Shown piece after piece: positions 55,070 through 64,000 of a stretch of 64,000 bases of DNA. Both the position numbers and the translations under genes were made by a program. How positions within the stretch are numbered: the first letter of the stretch is position 1; each line of letters starts with the position of its first letter. This DNA is from Mesorhizobium sp. INR15 (lineage in GTDB: Bacteria > Pseudomonadota > Alphaproteobacteria > Rhizobiales > Rhizobiaceae), in the NCBI RefSeq assembly GCF_015500075.1, contig NZ_CP045499.1:248001-312000 (forward strand), given 5' to 3'. Under the pieces are notes generated by a model, which saw only the letters and a list, made by a program, of their open reading frames with translations, did no database searches and was not told the DNA's origin.

Positions 55070-55947
55070 GCAACGCCCACACCATCGACGAAGCCCGCCT
55101 CGGCATCATGCTCAACGAACTCCGGCTGCCGACGATCAAGACGCTCTGGCCGCAATTTGCCGAGCAGGCCGATAGAGAAGGGTGGCCCGCCGCCCGGTTC
55201 CTCTCGGCCATCGCCGAGCATGAACTGGCCGAGCGCGCGCATCGCAGGATCGAACGGCATCTGGCCGAAGCGCATCTGCCGCCCGGAAAGACGCTCGACA
55301 GCTTCGCCTTCGACGCCGTACCCATGGTCTCCAAGGCTCAGGTCATGGCCATGACCGCCGGCGACAGCTGGCTCGCCAAGGGCGCCAATATCCTGTTGTT
55401 CGGCCCACCCGGCGGCGGGAAGAGCCATCTCGCGGCAGCGATCGGGCTTGCCCTCATTGAGAACGGCTGGCGCGTGCAGTTCGCACGAACCACCGATCTC
55501 GTGCAGAAGCTCCAGATCGCGCGGCGGGAGTTGCAGCTCGAATCCGCTATCGCCAAGCTCGACAAGTTCGATCTGCTCATCCTCGACGATCTGGCCTACG
55601 TCACCAAGGACCAGGCCGAAACAAGCGTGCTCTTCGAACTCATCTGCGCAAGGTATGAGCGGCGCTCCATCATGATCACCGCCAATCAGCCCTTCGGAGA
55701 ATGGAACAGAATCTTTCCAGACCCCGCCATGACCCTCGCCGCGGTGGACCGACTTGTTCACCACGCAACGATCTTCGAGATGAACGTCGAAAGCTACCGG
55801 CGCAGATCCGCCATGGAAGCCAAACGCCAGCGCGGCAGGCCCGCCTCTTACGCGACAATCAAGAACACACACGACTTGTCGCGGAGCGGCAATCAGAGAT
55901 CGATGAAGGCCTTGCCAGCGACAATCAGCATGATAATTTGCCCGTGA
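55066..55947 (+). CDS. istB: IS21 helper ATPase IstB
   Basis: 293 aa, ATGA overlap with istA. Walker A ILLFGPPGGGKSHLAAAIGL, Walker B LLILDDLAYVTKDQAETSVL, sensor ITANQPFGEWNRIFPDPAMT, and VDRLVHHATIFEMNVESYRR. AAA+ partner that selects target DNA with IstA. Intact. Confidence 0.93.
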   Translation: MSNAHTIDEARLGIMLNELRLPTIKTLWPQFAEQADREGWPAARFLSAIAEHELAERAHRRIERHLAEAHLPPGKTLDSFAFDAVPMVSKAQVMAMTAGDSWLAKGANILLFGPPGGGKSHLAAAIGLALIENGWRVQFARTTDLVQKLQIARRELQLESAIAKLDKFDLLILDDLAYVTKDQAETSVLFELICARYERRSIMITANQPFGEWNRIFPDPAMTLAAVDRLVHHATIFEMNVESYRRRSAMEAKRQRGRPASYATIKNTHDLSRSGNQRSMKALPATISMIICP

Positions 55948-56310
55948 CCGCGACCTGAGAATCTCATCCAGATCGCCGCTCACGTCTCATCCTGATCGTC
56001 GCGCTATAGTCCAGGCTCGATGAGCGTCCTCCACGCTCATCGGGAGCGCCTCGGCGATCACGAACATGGGAGGCGCATGTGGGGCCTGTGACCGAAACTA
56101 TAAGGGAGCAGGTATGCGTGAGCGGGAAGTCGTAGCGCCTTCATAGTAGCGGTGAAGACGGGGAACTGGGCTCACCGGGACCCGACGGAGCGAAGGGAGG
56201 CGTCATGTGTAGAGAACCGTTGACCTGAAACATGGGAGGGGGCTCTGAACCCCACAAACCTGTCTACGAACCGACAACGGATAGCCGAACTGGCGAGGAC
56301 GAAACGGGGT

Positions 56311-57573
56311 GTGGCGCTGTGCTCGCTCCACCATGTCATCGATCTGGACTGGATGAAGGAGGCCTACCGGCTGACCCGCAAGGATGGTGCCCCTGGCATC
56401 GACGGCGTCACGGCGGCGGACTATGAGGTGAACCTGGAGACCAGACTTCTGGATCTCCTGGAGCGCATCAAGTCCGGCCGATATCGTGCACCGCCGGTCC
56501 GGCGGGCCTACATACCCAAGGCGGATGGGTCGCAAAGGATGCTCGGCATTCCGACCTTCGAGGACAAGGTGGCGCAACGCGCCATTACGATGGTGCTGGA
56601 GACCGTCTATGAGCAGGATTTCTACCCCTGCTCATATGGGTTCCGACCGGGCCGCTCGGCCCATCAGGCGCTCCGCAACATGCAGAACGTGCTGTGGGTA
56701 AAGCGGCTCTATTGGGTGATCGATCTCGACATACAGAAGTACTTCGACTCGATCCCGCACTCTCACCTCCGGGCGTTCCTCGACCAGCGAGTCACGGACG
56801 GCGTCATCCGACGGATGATCGATAAATGGCTGAACGCAGGAGCCGTCGAAGACGGTCTTCTGCGCCGAACGGCCGAAGGATCCCCGCAAGGAGGCGTGGT
56901 CTCGCCCTGCCTCTCGAATATCTTCCTGCACCACGTGCTGGACGAATGGTTCGAGACCGAGGTGCGGCCGCGGCTCCGTGGTGGCTGTACCATTGCCCGC
57001 TACGCTGACGATGCGCTCATGGCCTTCGACAACATCGTCGACGCCCAGCGTGTCCTGGCAGTGCTGGACAAACGTCTTGGACGGTTCGGGCTTACGCTCC
57101 ACCCCGACAAGACGCGTCTCGTCGACTTTCGCCCGCGAAGGACGGAGAGCACACGGCATCCGGAGACGGATGGCACCAACTTCGACTTTCTCGGCCTGAC
57201 CCACGTGTGGGGACGGTCGCGCAGGGGCAAGGACATGGTGATGCAAGTCACGGCCAAGGGCCGTTTTGCTCGTGCGCTGGCTGCGGTAAGTGACTGGTGC
57301 CGGAAACACCGGAACTGGTCGATCCGCGATCAGCACCGCCACCTCTCGTCCATGATGCGGGGCCACTTCGCTTATTATGGCGTCGGGGGAAATGCTCGGC
57401 GATTGCGATGGTTCGCCCACCAGGTCGTGAGGATATGGCAGAAATGGCTATCTCGGCGAGATCGTCAAAGCGCGTTCCGATGGACTCGCCTTAACGAAAT
57501 CCTGAAACGCCATCCCCTGCCGCCAGCCAGGATTCTTCATTCGTTTGCCACCGTGAGCGAAACTCTACCATGA
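56311..57573 (+). CDS. ltrA: Group II intron-encoded reverse transcriptase/maturase
   Basis: 420 aa from GTG 56311; similarity extends upstream in frame (NRQRIAELARTKRGVALC, from about 56257) without an ATG, so the true start is unclear. RT domains: KDGAPGIDGVTAADY, YIPKADGSQRMLGIPTFEDK, CSYGFRPGRSAHQALRNMQN, VIDLDIQKYFDSIPHSHL, EGSPQGGVVSPCLSNIFLHH and the catalytic ARYADDALMAF. Domain X follows (ARALAAVSDWCRKHRNWSIR). No HNH endonuclease domain is visible. It would splice the intron RNA and drive retrohoming. Confidence 0.92.
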   Translation: MALCSLHHVIDLDWMKEAYRLTRKDGAPGIDGVTAADYEVNLETRLLDLLERIKSGRYRAPPVRRAYIPKADGSQRMLGIPTFEDKVAQRAITMVLETVYEQDFYPCSYGFRPGRSAHQALRNMQNVLWVKRLYWVIDLDIQKYFDSIPHSHLRAFLDQRVTDGVIRRMIDKWLNAGAVEDGLLRRTAEGSPQGGVVSPCLSNIFLHHVLDEWFETEVRPRLRGGCTIARYADDALMAFDNIVDAQRVLAVLDKRLGRFGLTLHPDKTRLVDFRPRRTESTRHPETDGTNFDFLGLTHVWGRSRRGKDMVMQVTAKGRFARALAAVSDWCRKHRNWSIRDQHRHLSSMMRGHFAYYGVGGNARRLRWFAHQVVRIWQKWLSRRDRQSAFRWTRLNEILKRHPLPPARILHSFATVSETLP

Positions 57574-57640
57574 GGAACCGGATGCGGGAAAACTGCACGT
57601 CCGGGTCTGTGAGGGGTGGGGCAGTAACGTCCCCACCTAC

Positions 57641-58360
57641 TCGGCATTCGAGACGACGAACCTCAGCGAGCTTGCGGTTGAACGCAGCCGGCGCCGCCAG
57701 ATAGGCGAGATCACCGACAAAGCTCAACTTGCCAGTGCCAAAGGCCGCCCGCAATTCTTCCAGAAAGAGTCGGCGAAACAGGCGCGACAGAACGCGCACT
57801 GGCAACAAGAACCCTGGCCGGCAGGCGACCCAACGCTTTCCATCAAGGGAGATGCCACCGCCCGGTACTATGCAATGGATGTGAGGATGATAGTGCAGGC
57901 TCTGGCCCCAGCTGTGCAACACCGCGATGTGCCCGATCTCGGCGCCGAGATATTTGGGATCGGCGGCGATTGTGCGCAGCGTCTCGGCCGCGGTCTTGAA
58001 CAGGATGGCGTAGAGCGCTGCCTTGTTCTGGAAGGCGATCGCCGCGACCTGCGCCGGCAGCGTAAACACGACGTGGAAGTAGGCAGCCGGCAGAAGCTCG
58101 TTCTGTCGCGCGGCAAGCCATTCGCGACAGGCCTGTCCTTGGCACTTCGGGCAATGCCGGTTGCGGCAGGAGTTGTAGGCGATGCTGATCGCCCCGCAGG
58201 ATCAGCATCCCTGGATATGGCCACCGAGTTCGGCCGTCCGGCAAAGCTCGATCGCGCTTATCGTGCGGCGTTCGACGCGCCCGAGATGGCCGTCATGGGC
58301 CTGCCGATACGCCTCTGCGTGGCGGCGAAAGATATCCGCCACCTCCAATCTCGCCGACAT
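57641..58360 (-). pseudogene. IS91 transposase, N-terminal part
   Basis: From ATG 58360: MSARLEVADIFRRHAEAYRQ, ELGGHIQGC, then an in-frame TGA near 58210 where the family has a residue of the first zinc motif. After that AYNSCRNRHCPKCQGQACRE, ELLPAAYFHVVFTLPAQVAA, HSWGQSLHYHPHIHCIVPGG (HUH-like metal site) and SFVGDLAYLAAPAAFNRKLA. It ends at the intron boundary near 57640. With the premature stop it would be inactive even without the intron. Confidence 0.82.
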
Positions 58361-58372
58361 GGCGAGGCTGGC

Positions 58373-59242
58373 TCAGCCGGGCGGCACGACCTCCAGCCGC
58401 AGCCGGTCGAGCGGGCTTTCCGTCCGCCGGATGAGGCCGTTCGAGACCTTCGTGTAGCGCGCCGTGCTCGACAGATTGTTGTGGCCGAGCAGAACCTGGA
58501 TGATCCGGATATCGGTGCCGTTCTCCAGCAAATGCGTGGCGAAGCTGTGCCTGAGCGTGTGCACCGTCACCCGCTTGTCGATGCCGGCGGCGGCACGCGC
58601 CGAGCGGCAGGCCGAATAGAGGACCTGCACATCAATCGGCGCGGTTGCGTCGCGACCGGGAAACAGCCAGTCCTTCGGCTTTGCCAACCGCCAATAGACC
58701 CGCAGAATGCGCAGAAGCTGCACCGACAGCATGACATAACGGTCTTTGCCGCCCTTGCCGTGCTCGACCCGGATGACACCGCGTTCGCTGTCGATACTGT
58801 CGATACTGTCGACCTTTAGGCCGACAGCCTCCGAAGCACGAAGGCCAGCGGCGTAGGCCGCGGTCAATGCCGTGCGTGTCCTCAGGCTTGGCACGGCCTC
58901 CAGAAACCGGACGATCTCGTCGGCGCTCAGAACCACCGGCAGCGTGCGCGGCGCGCGTGCATAGGCAATCCGCTCCGGGATCTCGGCATGGCCAAGCGTC
59001 ACGCCATAGAAGAACCGCAGCGCGCATACTGTCTGGTTCAGCGCCGGCCACGATATCCCGCTCGCCACCAGATGCACGTGAAAAGCCCGGACATCCTCCA
59101 GGCCAAGTCGCTCCGGCGAGCGGCCGAAATACCGGGAAAACTTCGCCACTGCGTGGATGTAGGATCGCTGCGTAGCCGGCGACAGATTGCGGATCGTCAT
59201 GTCCTCGATCATGCGCCGGCGCAGAGGGCTCAACTCGGCCAT
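58373..59242 (-). CDS. XerD-like tyrosine recombinase of the IS91-type element
   Basis: 289 aa from ATG 59242 (AGGAGA upstream). SAM-like N-terminal core-binding domain (MTIRNLSPATQRSYIHAVAK), then the catalytic domain with TAAYAAGLRASEAVGL (first Arg), HTLRHSFATHLLENG (His and Arg), LLGHNNLSSTARYTKV (His, Tyr). An oddity is a 9-bp tandem duplication giving DSIDSIDS in the loop near residue 160. It ends 12 nt before the IS91 transposase start and is co-directional with it. Confidence 0.88.
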   Translation of the reverse strand: MAELSPLRRRMIEDMTIRNLSPATQRSYIHAVAKFSRYFGRSPERLGLEDVRAFHVHLVASGISWPALNQTVCALRFFYGVTLGHAEIPERIAYARAPRTLPVVLSADEIVRFLEAVPSLRTRTALTAAYAAGLRASEAVGLKVDSIDSIDSERGVIRVEHGKGGKDRYVMLSVQLLRILRVYWRLAKPKDWLFPGRDATAPIDVQVLYSACRSARAAAGIDKRVTVHTLRHSFATHLLENGTDIRIIQVLLGHNNLSSTARYTKVSNGLIRRTESPLDRLRLEVVPPG

Positions 59243-59875
59243 CTCTCTTCTCCTGTTCTCAAGATTGCGCTTCAACAGCCGCAATCCTTCAAAACAGAAG
59301 CCTCATCCGCAAACCCCCGCACCAAATGCCGCGTCAGCGGCTTCGTTCAATCCCCACACCTCAACTCGCGCGATTTCGTCCACACGGCTTAGTTGTTTAG
59401 TCATTGGCTATCGGGCCCTGACCCGCGGCGCGCCTGATGGAGCTAACAGCATTTGGCGGAATAGCGGCCGAGCAGCAAAGCATCTGCCTTACGAACCCCC
59501 AGCAATAAGTTCTCGTTTGCGAACTTGGTCGATCAGCGCGAAAAACGCGTGAGCGGTCGTGCCTCTTACGGCCCCCGAAGGCGCCGGACGGCAAAGCGGT
59601 AATTCTACTCCGTTCGGGGCGGTAGATCTCCGTTACTAAAGTCGCAGTTCATTTCATCCGAGCGCGGCACGCTCGCAATATCAGCGCATTCTAAACGTCC
59701 GCCAAATCCATTTTTTGCCGTTAGCGTTTCGGCCCGCAGTCAGCTAAGAAAGACATCTGCGCCGCTATATCATAAAGAACACCGGCGCTTCAGGATCAAA
59801 AACCTGTCTAAGCGAGAAGCCGGGCCGGTAAAACCCAACTCACGTAGGCGACAACCCGCCGCCGGCGGCGCAATC
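59243..59875. other. Intergenic region, no gene recognised
   Basis: 633 nt between the outward end of the IS91-type element and the hybrid kinase gene. No frame with recognisable similarity. The AT-rich part at about 59700-59780 may hold the kinase promoter. Confidence 0.4.
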
Positions 59876-62800
59876 ATGCCCAATCAGCGAACGGCGCCCG
59901 AGTCGCGGGGAAGCGACGCCGCGGAAGGAGTTGGCGGAGCCTTCCCAATCGTCGGCATCGGCATGTCGGCGGGCGGGCTCGAAGTCGCGACCGCCTTCCT
60001 GAACGCGATGCCGACGGACAGCGGCATGGGTTTCGTCATCGTCCAGCATCTCGATCCGACCCGCGAAAGCATGCTCGCCGATCTCCTCAGCCGGGAGACG
60101 GCGATGCCGGTCGTGCAAGTCGAGGACGGCATGCGGGTCGAGCCGAACCGTGTCCACATAATCGTCCCCGCTAAGACGCTGCTGATCTGCGGCGGCATCC
60201 TGCGTTTGGTCGAGCCCGAGGAACCCCGCGGCCAACGCCACCCGATCGACAAATTCTTCAGCGCGCTGGCCGAGGACCAGAAGGCAAAGGCGATCGCGAT
60301 CGTACTTTCGGGCGCGGGCAGCAACGGCACCGCAGGGCTTGCCGACGTCAAGCAGGCCGGCGGAATGTGTATCGCTCAGGATCCCAAAACCGCCAAGTTT
60401 GACAGCATGCCCCGCCACGCGATCGCGTCGGGCTCTGTCGATCTCGTGCTCGCGCCGGAAAAGATGCCGGAAGCGCTGCTGCGCTACGCCCGTCACTCCT
60501 ACGTCCACGCCCCACGGCCGGAAATGGCTGAGGGCCCGGGGACGGATGGGTCGGGGCCTGGGCTGGACGACGTGCTTACCTTGCTGCACGCCCGCGCCGG
60601 CCACGATTTTCGTCAGTATAAGCACAACACGTTGTCGCGGCGCGTCCATCGACGGATGGGTCTCGCCCAGATGGAAAAGCTCGACGACTATCTCGCCTTG
60701 CTCGCCAGAGACACGGAGGAGGCCGGCGCCCTCGTCAAAGATTTGCTCATTCACGTTACCGCCTTTTTTCGCGATGCCGAGGCGTGGGACGCGCTGGACC
60801 GCGAAGTCATCACGCCGATGGTCGAGAAAGCGGAGCGCGGCCAGTCGATCCGGGCCTGGGTGCCTGCCTGCTCGACCGGCGAGGAGGCGTACACGATCGC
60901 CATGATCCTGGCGGAACGGTGCGAATCCGCCAGCAAGGATCTCGCCGTCAAGATATTCGCGACCGACGCTGCTGAACATCATCTCAGTGCAGCGCGCAGG
61001 GCGACCTTTCCCGGAAGCATGGTGGAAAGCCTGACCGCCGAGCGGATCGCGCGCTTCTTCGACAAGATCGACGACAATTATTACCGGCTCAAACCAGCGG
61101 TTCGCGAGACCGTTCTGTTCGCGCCGCAGAATTTGCTCAAGGACCCGCCTTATTCGCGGATGGACCTGGTCAGCTGCCGCAACCTTCTCATCTATCTCGA
61201 GCCGGCGGCGCAGCAGAAAGTGCTGTCGCTGGCGCATTTCGCGTTGCGCGAGGACGGCTATCTGTTCCTCGGCAATGCCGAGACGGTCGGCCAGCGCGAC
61301 CATCTGTTCGCCAGCGTGTCGAAACGCTGGCGGATATACCGGCGCGTCGGCCCGGCGCGGTCACCGGCGATCGATTTCTCGCAATGGCCAATCCGCGACG
61401 GGCCGACGCGCTCGATGGACGCGCGGCCCAAGCTTGCCGACATCGCGCTCAGGTCGCTCGCCGAACGCTTCGCCCCCGCCTCGGTGCTGATCGACCGCAA
61501 TTACCGCGTTCTTCATTTCCACGGGCAGACCGGAGACTATCTGACACAGCCCGCGGGCGCGCCGACGATGGATCTGCTGGCGCTCGCGCGCGAGGGATTG
61601 CGCCTGACGGTCCGCAGCGCGGTGCGCAAGTCGATCGAGGATGGCGAGGCCGTCGCGCTGCGCGCCGCGTTCAAGAGCGGGACGATTCACACGGTACTGG
61701 TAACAGCCAGCCCTGTCCGCGATGGGACCGACCCCGGCATGATCCTGGTGAGCTTCGCCAAGGATCAGGTGGCCGTTTCCAAGACGCCTTCGCCGGAAGC
61801 GGGCGGTGGCGCCGTTCCGGGCCGAGACCTCGAAGAGGAGCTGCGAGACGCGCGTGATGAGATGCGTGTCACCGTCGAGCAATATGAGACCACCAACGAG
61901 GAACTGACCGCCGCCAATGAAGAAGTGACGAGCGTCAACGAGGAACTGCAGGCGACCAACGAGGAGCTTGAATCGTCGAAGGAGGAGTTGCAGTCGCTCA
62001 ATGAGGAGCTGAGCACCATAAACGCCCAGCTCGACCGCAAGATCGTCGAACTGGCCGAAGCGGGCAACGATCTTCGCAACCTGCTCAAGGGCAACGAGGT
62101 CGCGACGATCTTCCTCGACACCGAGCTGCGGATCAAATGGTTCAGTCCGGCCATTCGGACGCTGTTCGACCTGATCGAAAAGGATGTTGGCCGGCCGATC
62201 GCCAATTTCACCCAGAAGTTCGCTGTCGGGGCGCTGCTTGAAAAAGCGAAGGCCGCTGTCGAGCAATTGGCGACATCCGAGCAGGAGGTGATTGCGGACG
62301 ACGGTCGGTGCTTTCTGTTACGCGTGCTGCCCTACCGCACCCGGGATAACCGCATCGCCGGGGCTGTCGCCACATTCATCGATATCTCCGACCTGAAATC
62401 GACGCAGGCCGGGATCGCCGCGGCGCGCGATTATGCCGAAGCGATCGTCGAAACCGTCCGCAATCCGCTCTTGGCGCTCTCCGGAGATCTGCGGGTGCGT
62501 TCCGCCAATTCGGCGTTCTACAATACCTTCGGTATCAGCGCGGCCGATACGGCCGGCCGCCTCGTCTATGATCTGGTCGACGGCCAGTGGAATCCCCCCT
62601 CTTCGGACGCTTCTGGAAGAATTAATCCCGAACCGACAACAGATCGACGACTATGAAATCGCGCTCGAAGTCCCGCGGCTGGGAACGCGGTGCATGATGC
62701 TCAACGCCCGCCGCATCGATGGCGACGACCGGAGCGGGGAACTCGTCTTGTTGGCGATGGAAGACATCACCGAACGCCGGGATTCGGCCCGGCATCAGGA

Positions 62801-63428
62801 ATTGCTGGTCGGCGAGCTTAGTCACCGCGTGAAGAACACCCTAGCCGTCGTCCAGTCTATCGCCGCCCAGACGCTTCGGCACAGTAACTCGCTCGACGCA
62901 TTCGCCGAAGCGTTCCAGGGTCGGCTCCAGGCGCTGGCGGGCGCCAACGACGCTATTATCGACGGCAGCTGGAAAGGCGTGACGCTAAGGCACATCATCC
63001 AGCGCTCGCTCAAGCCGTTCGGGGTCGAGCGACAGGTCGCGCTTGCGGACGGCCCGGAAATCGACCTGCGCCCGCAGGCCTGCCTCGCGCTGGCGATGAT
63101 CCTGCATGAACTCGCGACCAACGCGGTCAAATACGGCGCCTTGTCGGTCCCCGCGGGGCTGGTTTCGATTGCGTGGCGGGCCGACCTGGACGGCAAGAAA
63201 AAAACGATCGCCATCGACTGGACGGAGAGCGATGGGCCTTCGGTCGAGACCCCTTCGCGGCGGGGACAAGGAACGCGGTTCATCGAGCGAAGCATCGCCT
63301 ATGAGCTGAAAGGCAAAGCAAGCGTAGCGTTCGAACGCGACGGTTTGCGCGCGACGCTTACCTTCCCGTCGATAACCGCGATCATGCCGGTCGCGTCCCT
63401 TACCCCGATTGCGAAAGCCGTCAAATGA
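59876..63428 (+). pseudogene. CheB-CheR-PAS-HWE histidine kinase hybrid, frameshifted in a C6 tract
   Basis: First frame (to 62656): a CheB methylesterase domain (FPIVGIGMSAGGLEVATAFL with the Ser, IVQHLDP with the His, IAIVLSGAGSNGTAG), then CheR methyltransferase (about 215-480, VPACSTGEEAYTIAMILAER). A coiled coil of NEEL repeats (about 645-720) and two PAS domains follow. At C6 62594-62599 the frame is lost: DGQWNPP is followed by the wrong frame, while LRTLLEELIPNRQQIDDYE and the HWE kinase (SHRVKNTLAVVQSIAAQTLR, ILHELATNAVKYGALS, IDWTESDGP) continue +1 to 63428. With five Cs the frame would be continuous (about 1183 aa). Coupled to a response regulator by ATGA. Confidence 0.85.
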
Positions 63429-63805
63429 CAGACGCTACGATCTCGGTGCTGGTCGGCCTGCGACTGCTCGTCGTCGAAGACGAGTTTATGATCGCGGAGC
63501 ACATCGGCATGCTGCTGGAGGATTTTGGATGCGACGTCGCGGGACCGGTCGCAACGATCGAAGAGGCGCTTGCCGCTGTGGATGAAGGTGGCCTCGACGG
63601 CGCGTTGCTCGATGCGAACCTCGACGGCGAGAGCACCGCGCCGATCGCCGCCGCGCTGCGCGCCGCGTCTGTGAGGTTTGTTGTCGTCACGGGATATGGT
63701 GCACACGAACTGGCGGACGAGGCGCTTAATCACGCGCCACGGATAATCAAACCATTCAGCACGGCTGAGCTTGAGGCGACCTTGGTCGGCGCGTTTACCC
63801 GTTAG
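63425..63805 (+). CDS. Single-domain response regulator
   Basis: 126 aa, overlapping the kinase stop as ATGA. CheY-like receiver: LRLLVVEDEFMIAEHIGMLL (acidic pair), GALLDANLDGES with the phospho-acceptor Asp at about 59, VVTGYG (Thr) and IIKPFS (Lys). It has no output domain. It is the likely phosphorylation partner of the HWE hybrid kinase, as is common for HWE systems in alphaproteobacteria. Confidence 0.9.
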   Translation: MTDATISVLVGLRLLVVEDEFMIAEHIGMLLEDFGCDVAGPVATIEEALAAVDEGGLDGALLDANLDGESTAPIAAALRAASVRFVVVTGYGAHELADEALNHAPRIIKPFSTAELEATLVGAFTR

Positions 63806-64000
63806 GCCAATTGCGTTGCGGCAGAGATACTCGACGGGATAGACTGCGGCTGTAGCGTCCGCTTTGATGCTCAAGACGCTCATCAACAGACCGGCCGCTT
63901 CCGTGAAGAGTTTCGGGCGCCGGCAGGCGTACGAAAGTCCCCGAGGAAGGAACCCGCGGGCCACAAGTCGATGGCTATGGGGATTTCGATTTGCGGCTGA
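63806..64000. other. Downstream end of the window, no gene recognised
   Basis: 195 nt with no supported frame on either strand. Confidence 0.4.

Larger units (their letters stand above)
53391..56013 (+). mobile_element. IS21-family insertion sequence, complete, inside the group II intron
   Basis: Ends read TGAGACTCAGCGTCAATCAG (53391) and, on the minus strand from 56013, TGGACTATAGCGCGACGATC. Both share the ATCAGGATGAGAC block, and that block recurs near both ends in IS21 fashion. It contains full istA and istB with ATGA overlap. A clear target duplication was not found. Confidence 0.8.
52978..57640 (+). mobile_element. Group II intron, interrupted by an IS21 element
   Basis: The 5' side (about 52980) starts TTGCGACAGGC, close to the GUGCG consensus, and continues as highly structured non-coding DNA to 53390. 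After the IS21 (53391-56013) the structured region resumes, then the intron-encoded reverse transcriptase (56311-57573). A domain-V-like hairpin lies around 57575-57608 (CCGGATGCGGG / CGTCCGG), and a domain-VI-like stem GTGGGG/CCCCAC with bulged A lies at 57616-57637. Without the IS21 it is about 2.0 kb. Exact boundaries are uncertain by about 10 nt. It lies antisense to the IS91 transposase. Confidence 0.7.
52509..59242 (-). mobile_element. IS91-type element (transposase plus tyrosine integrase), interrupted by a group II intron
   Basis: Integrase gene (58373-59242) and IS91 transposase (58360 down to 52509) are adjacent and co-directional, as in rhizobial IS91-group elements that carry an accessory XerD-like recombinase. 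The transposase is split at about 57640/52978 by a plus-strand group II intron that contains an IS21. The outer ends (ori/ter) were not identified. Without the insert the element would be near 2.1 kb. Confidence 0.75.

Noticed and set aside
1..64000. CRISPR array or tandem spacer-repeat structure
   Set aside because: No regularly spaced direct repeats were seen; the only tandem repeat noted is a 9-bp duplication in the integrase gene near 58790-58810.

Overview
The window looks like accessory DNA from an alphaproteobacterium of the order Hyphomicrobiales (Rhizobium/Mesorhizobium-like). This is inferred from GC-rich codon use, DUF1127 and DUF982 proteins, HWE-type histidine kinases, a host-attachment family protein, xylose-type sugar ABC genes and the mix of insertion sequences. 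No rRNA, tRNA, CRISPR array or complete replication gene was found. Roughly a third of the window is mobile elements or gene debris (relaxase, SNase, DUF3991, SRAP, transketolase and L,D-transpeptidase fragments), as expected of a symbiosis-island- or plasmid-type region.

Layout. 1-1800: end of a formate dehydrogenase alpha gene, a ModA-like binding protein and the tail of an ABC ATPase. 1820-4293: a complete ISKra4-family element with a passenger gene, whose right end cuts off the start of an NADP-glutamate dehydrogenase gene. 5874-6803: small proteins (DUF1127, one-TM and basic peptides). 7447-10569: a LysR regulator divergent from an NTF2-like / alpha-beta hydrolase / methyltransferase operon. 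11805-20234: the most coherent module. A NhaR-like LysR regulator and a CbbY-like phosphatase precede a tightly coupled operon of dabB, dabA, a CysD-like ATP-pyrophosphatase, a DUF6671 double-zinc-ribbon protein and a 77-aa protein. DabA/DabB form a known energy-coupled inorganic-carbon uptake system; the attached cysD-like and DUF6671 genes are unexplained. 20325-23550: an istA remnant and two IS66 copies. 23909-25941: two secreted DUF4360-like proteins, one fused to an outer-membrane beta-barrel. 26500-30000: small genes and plasmid-type remnants.

30141-35214: two cyclic-di-GMP genes, one split by an IS3 element with a 3-bp target duplication. 35224-36331: a graveyard of gene fragments. 36700-44002: a LacI-regulated sugar ABC operon (two paralogous binding proteins, the second carrying an in-frame amber codon, then ATPase, permease and an aldo/keto reductase). 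44090-49542: a frameshifted HWE kinase embedded in IS21, IS3 and IS110 fragments and a decayed DMT transporter. 50139-51469: two Tat-exported ferritin-like proteins. 51640-59242: an IS5 remnant, then an IS91-type element whose transposase is interrupted by a group II intron that is itself interrupted by an IS21 element. 59876-63805: a CheB/CheR/PAS/HWE hybrid kinase with a C-tract frameshift, and its response regulator.

Two transposase remnants (about 20401-20458 and 51741-51811) each contain a clean internal inversion of 60-70 bp, a recurrent lesion that ordinary annotation does not report.
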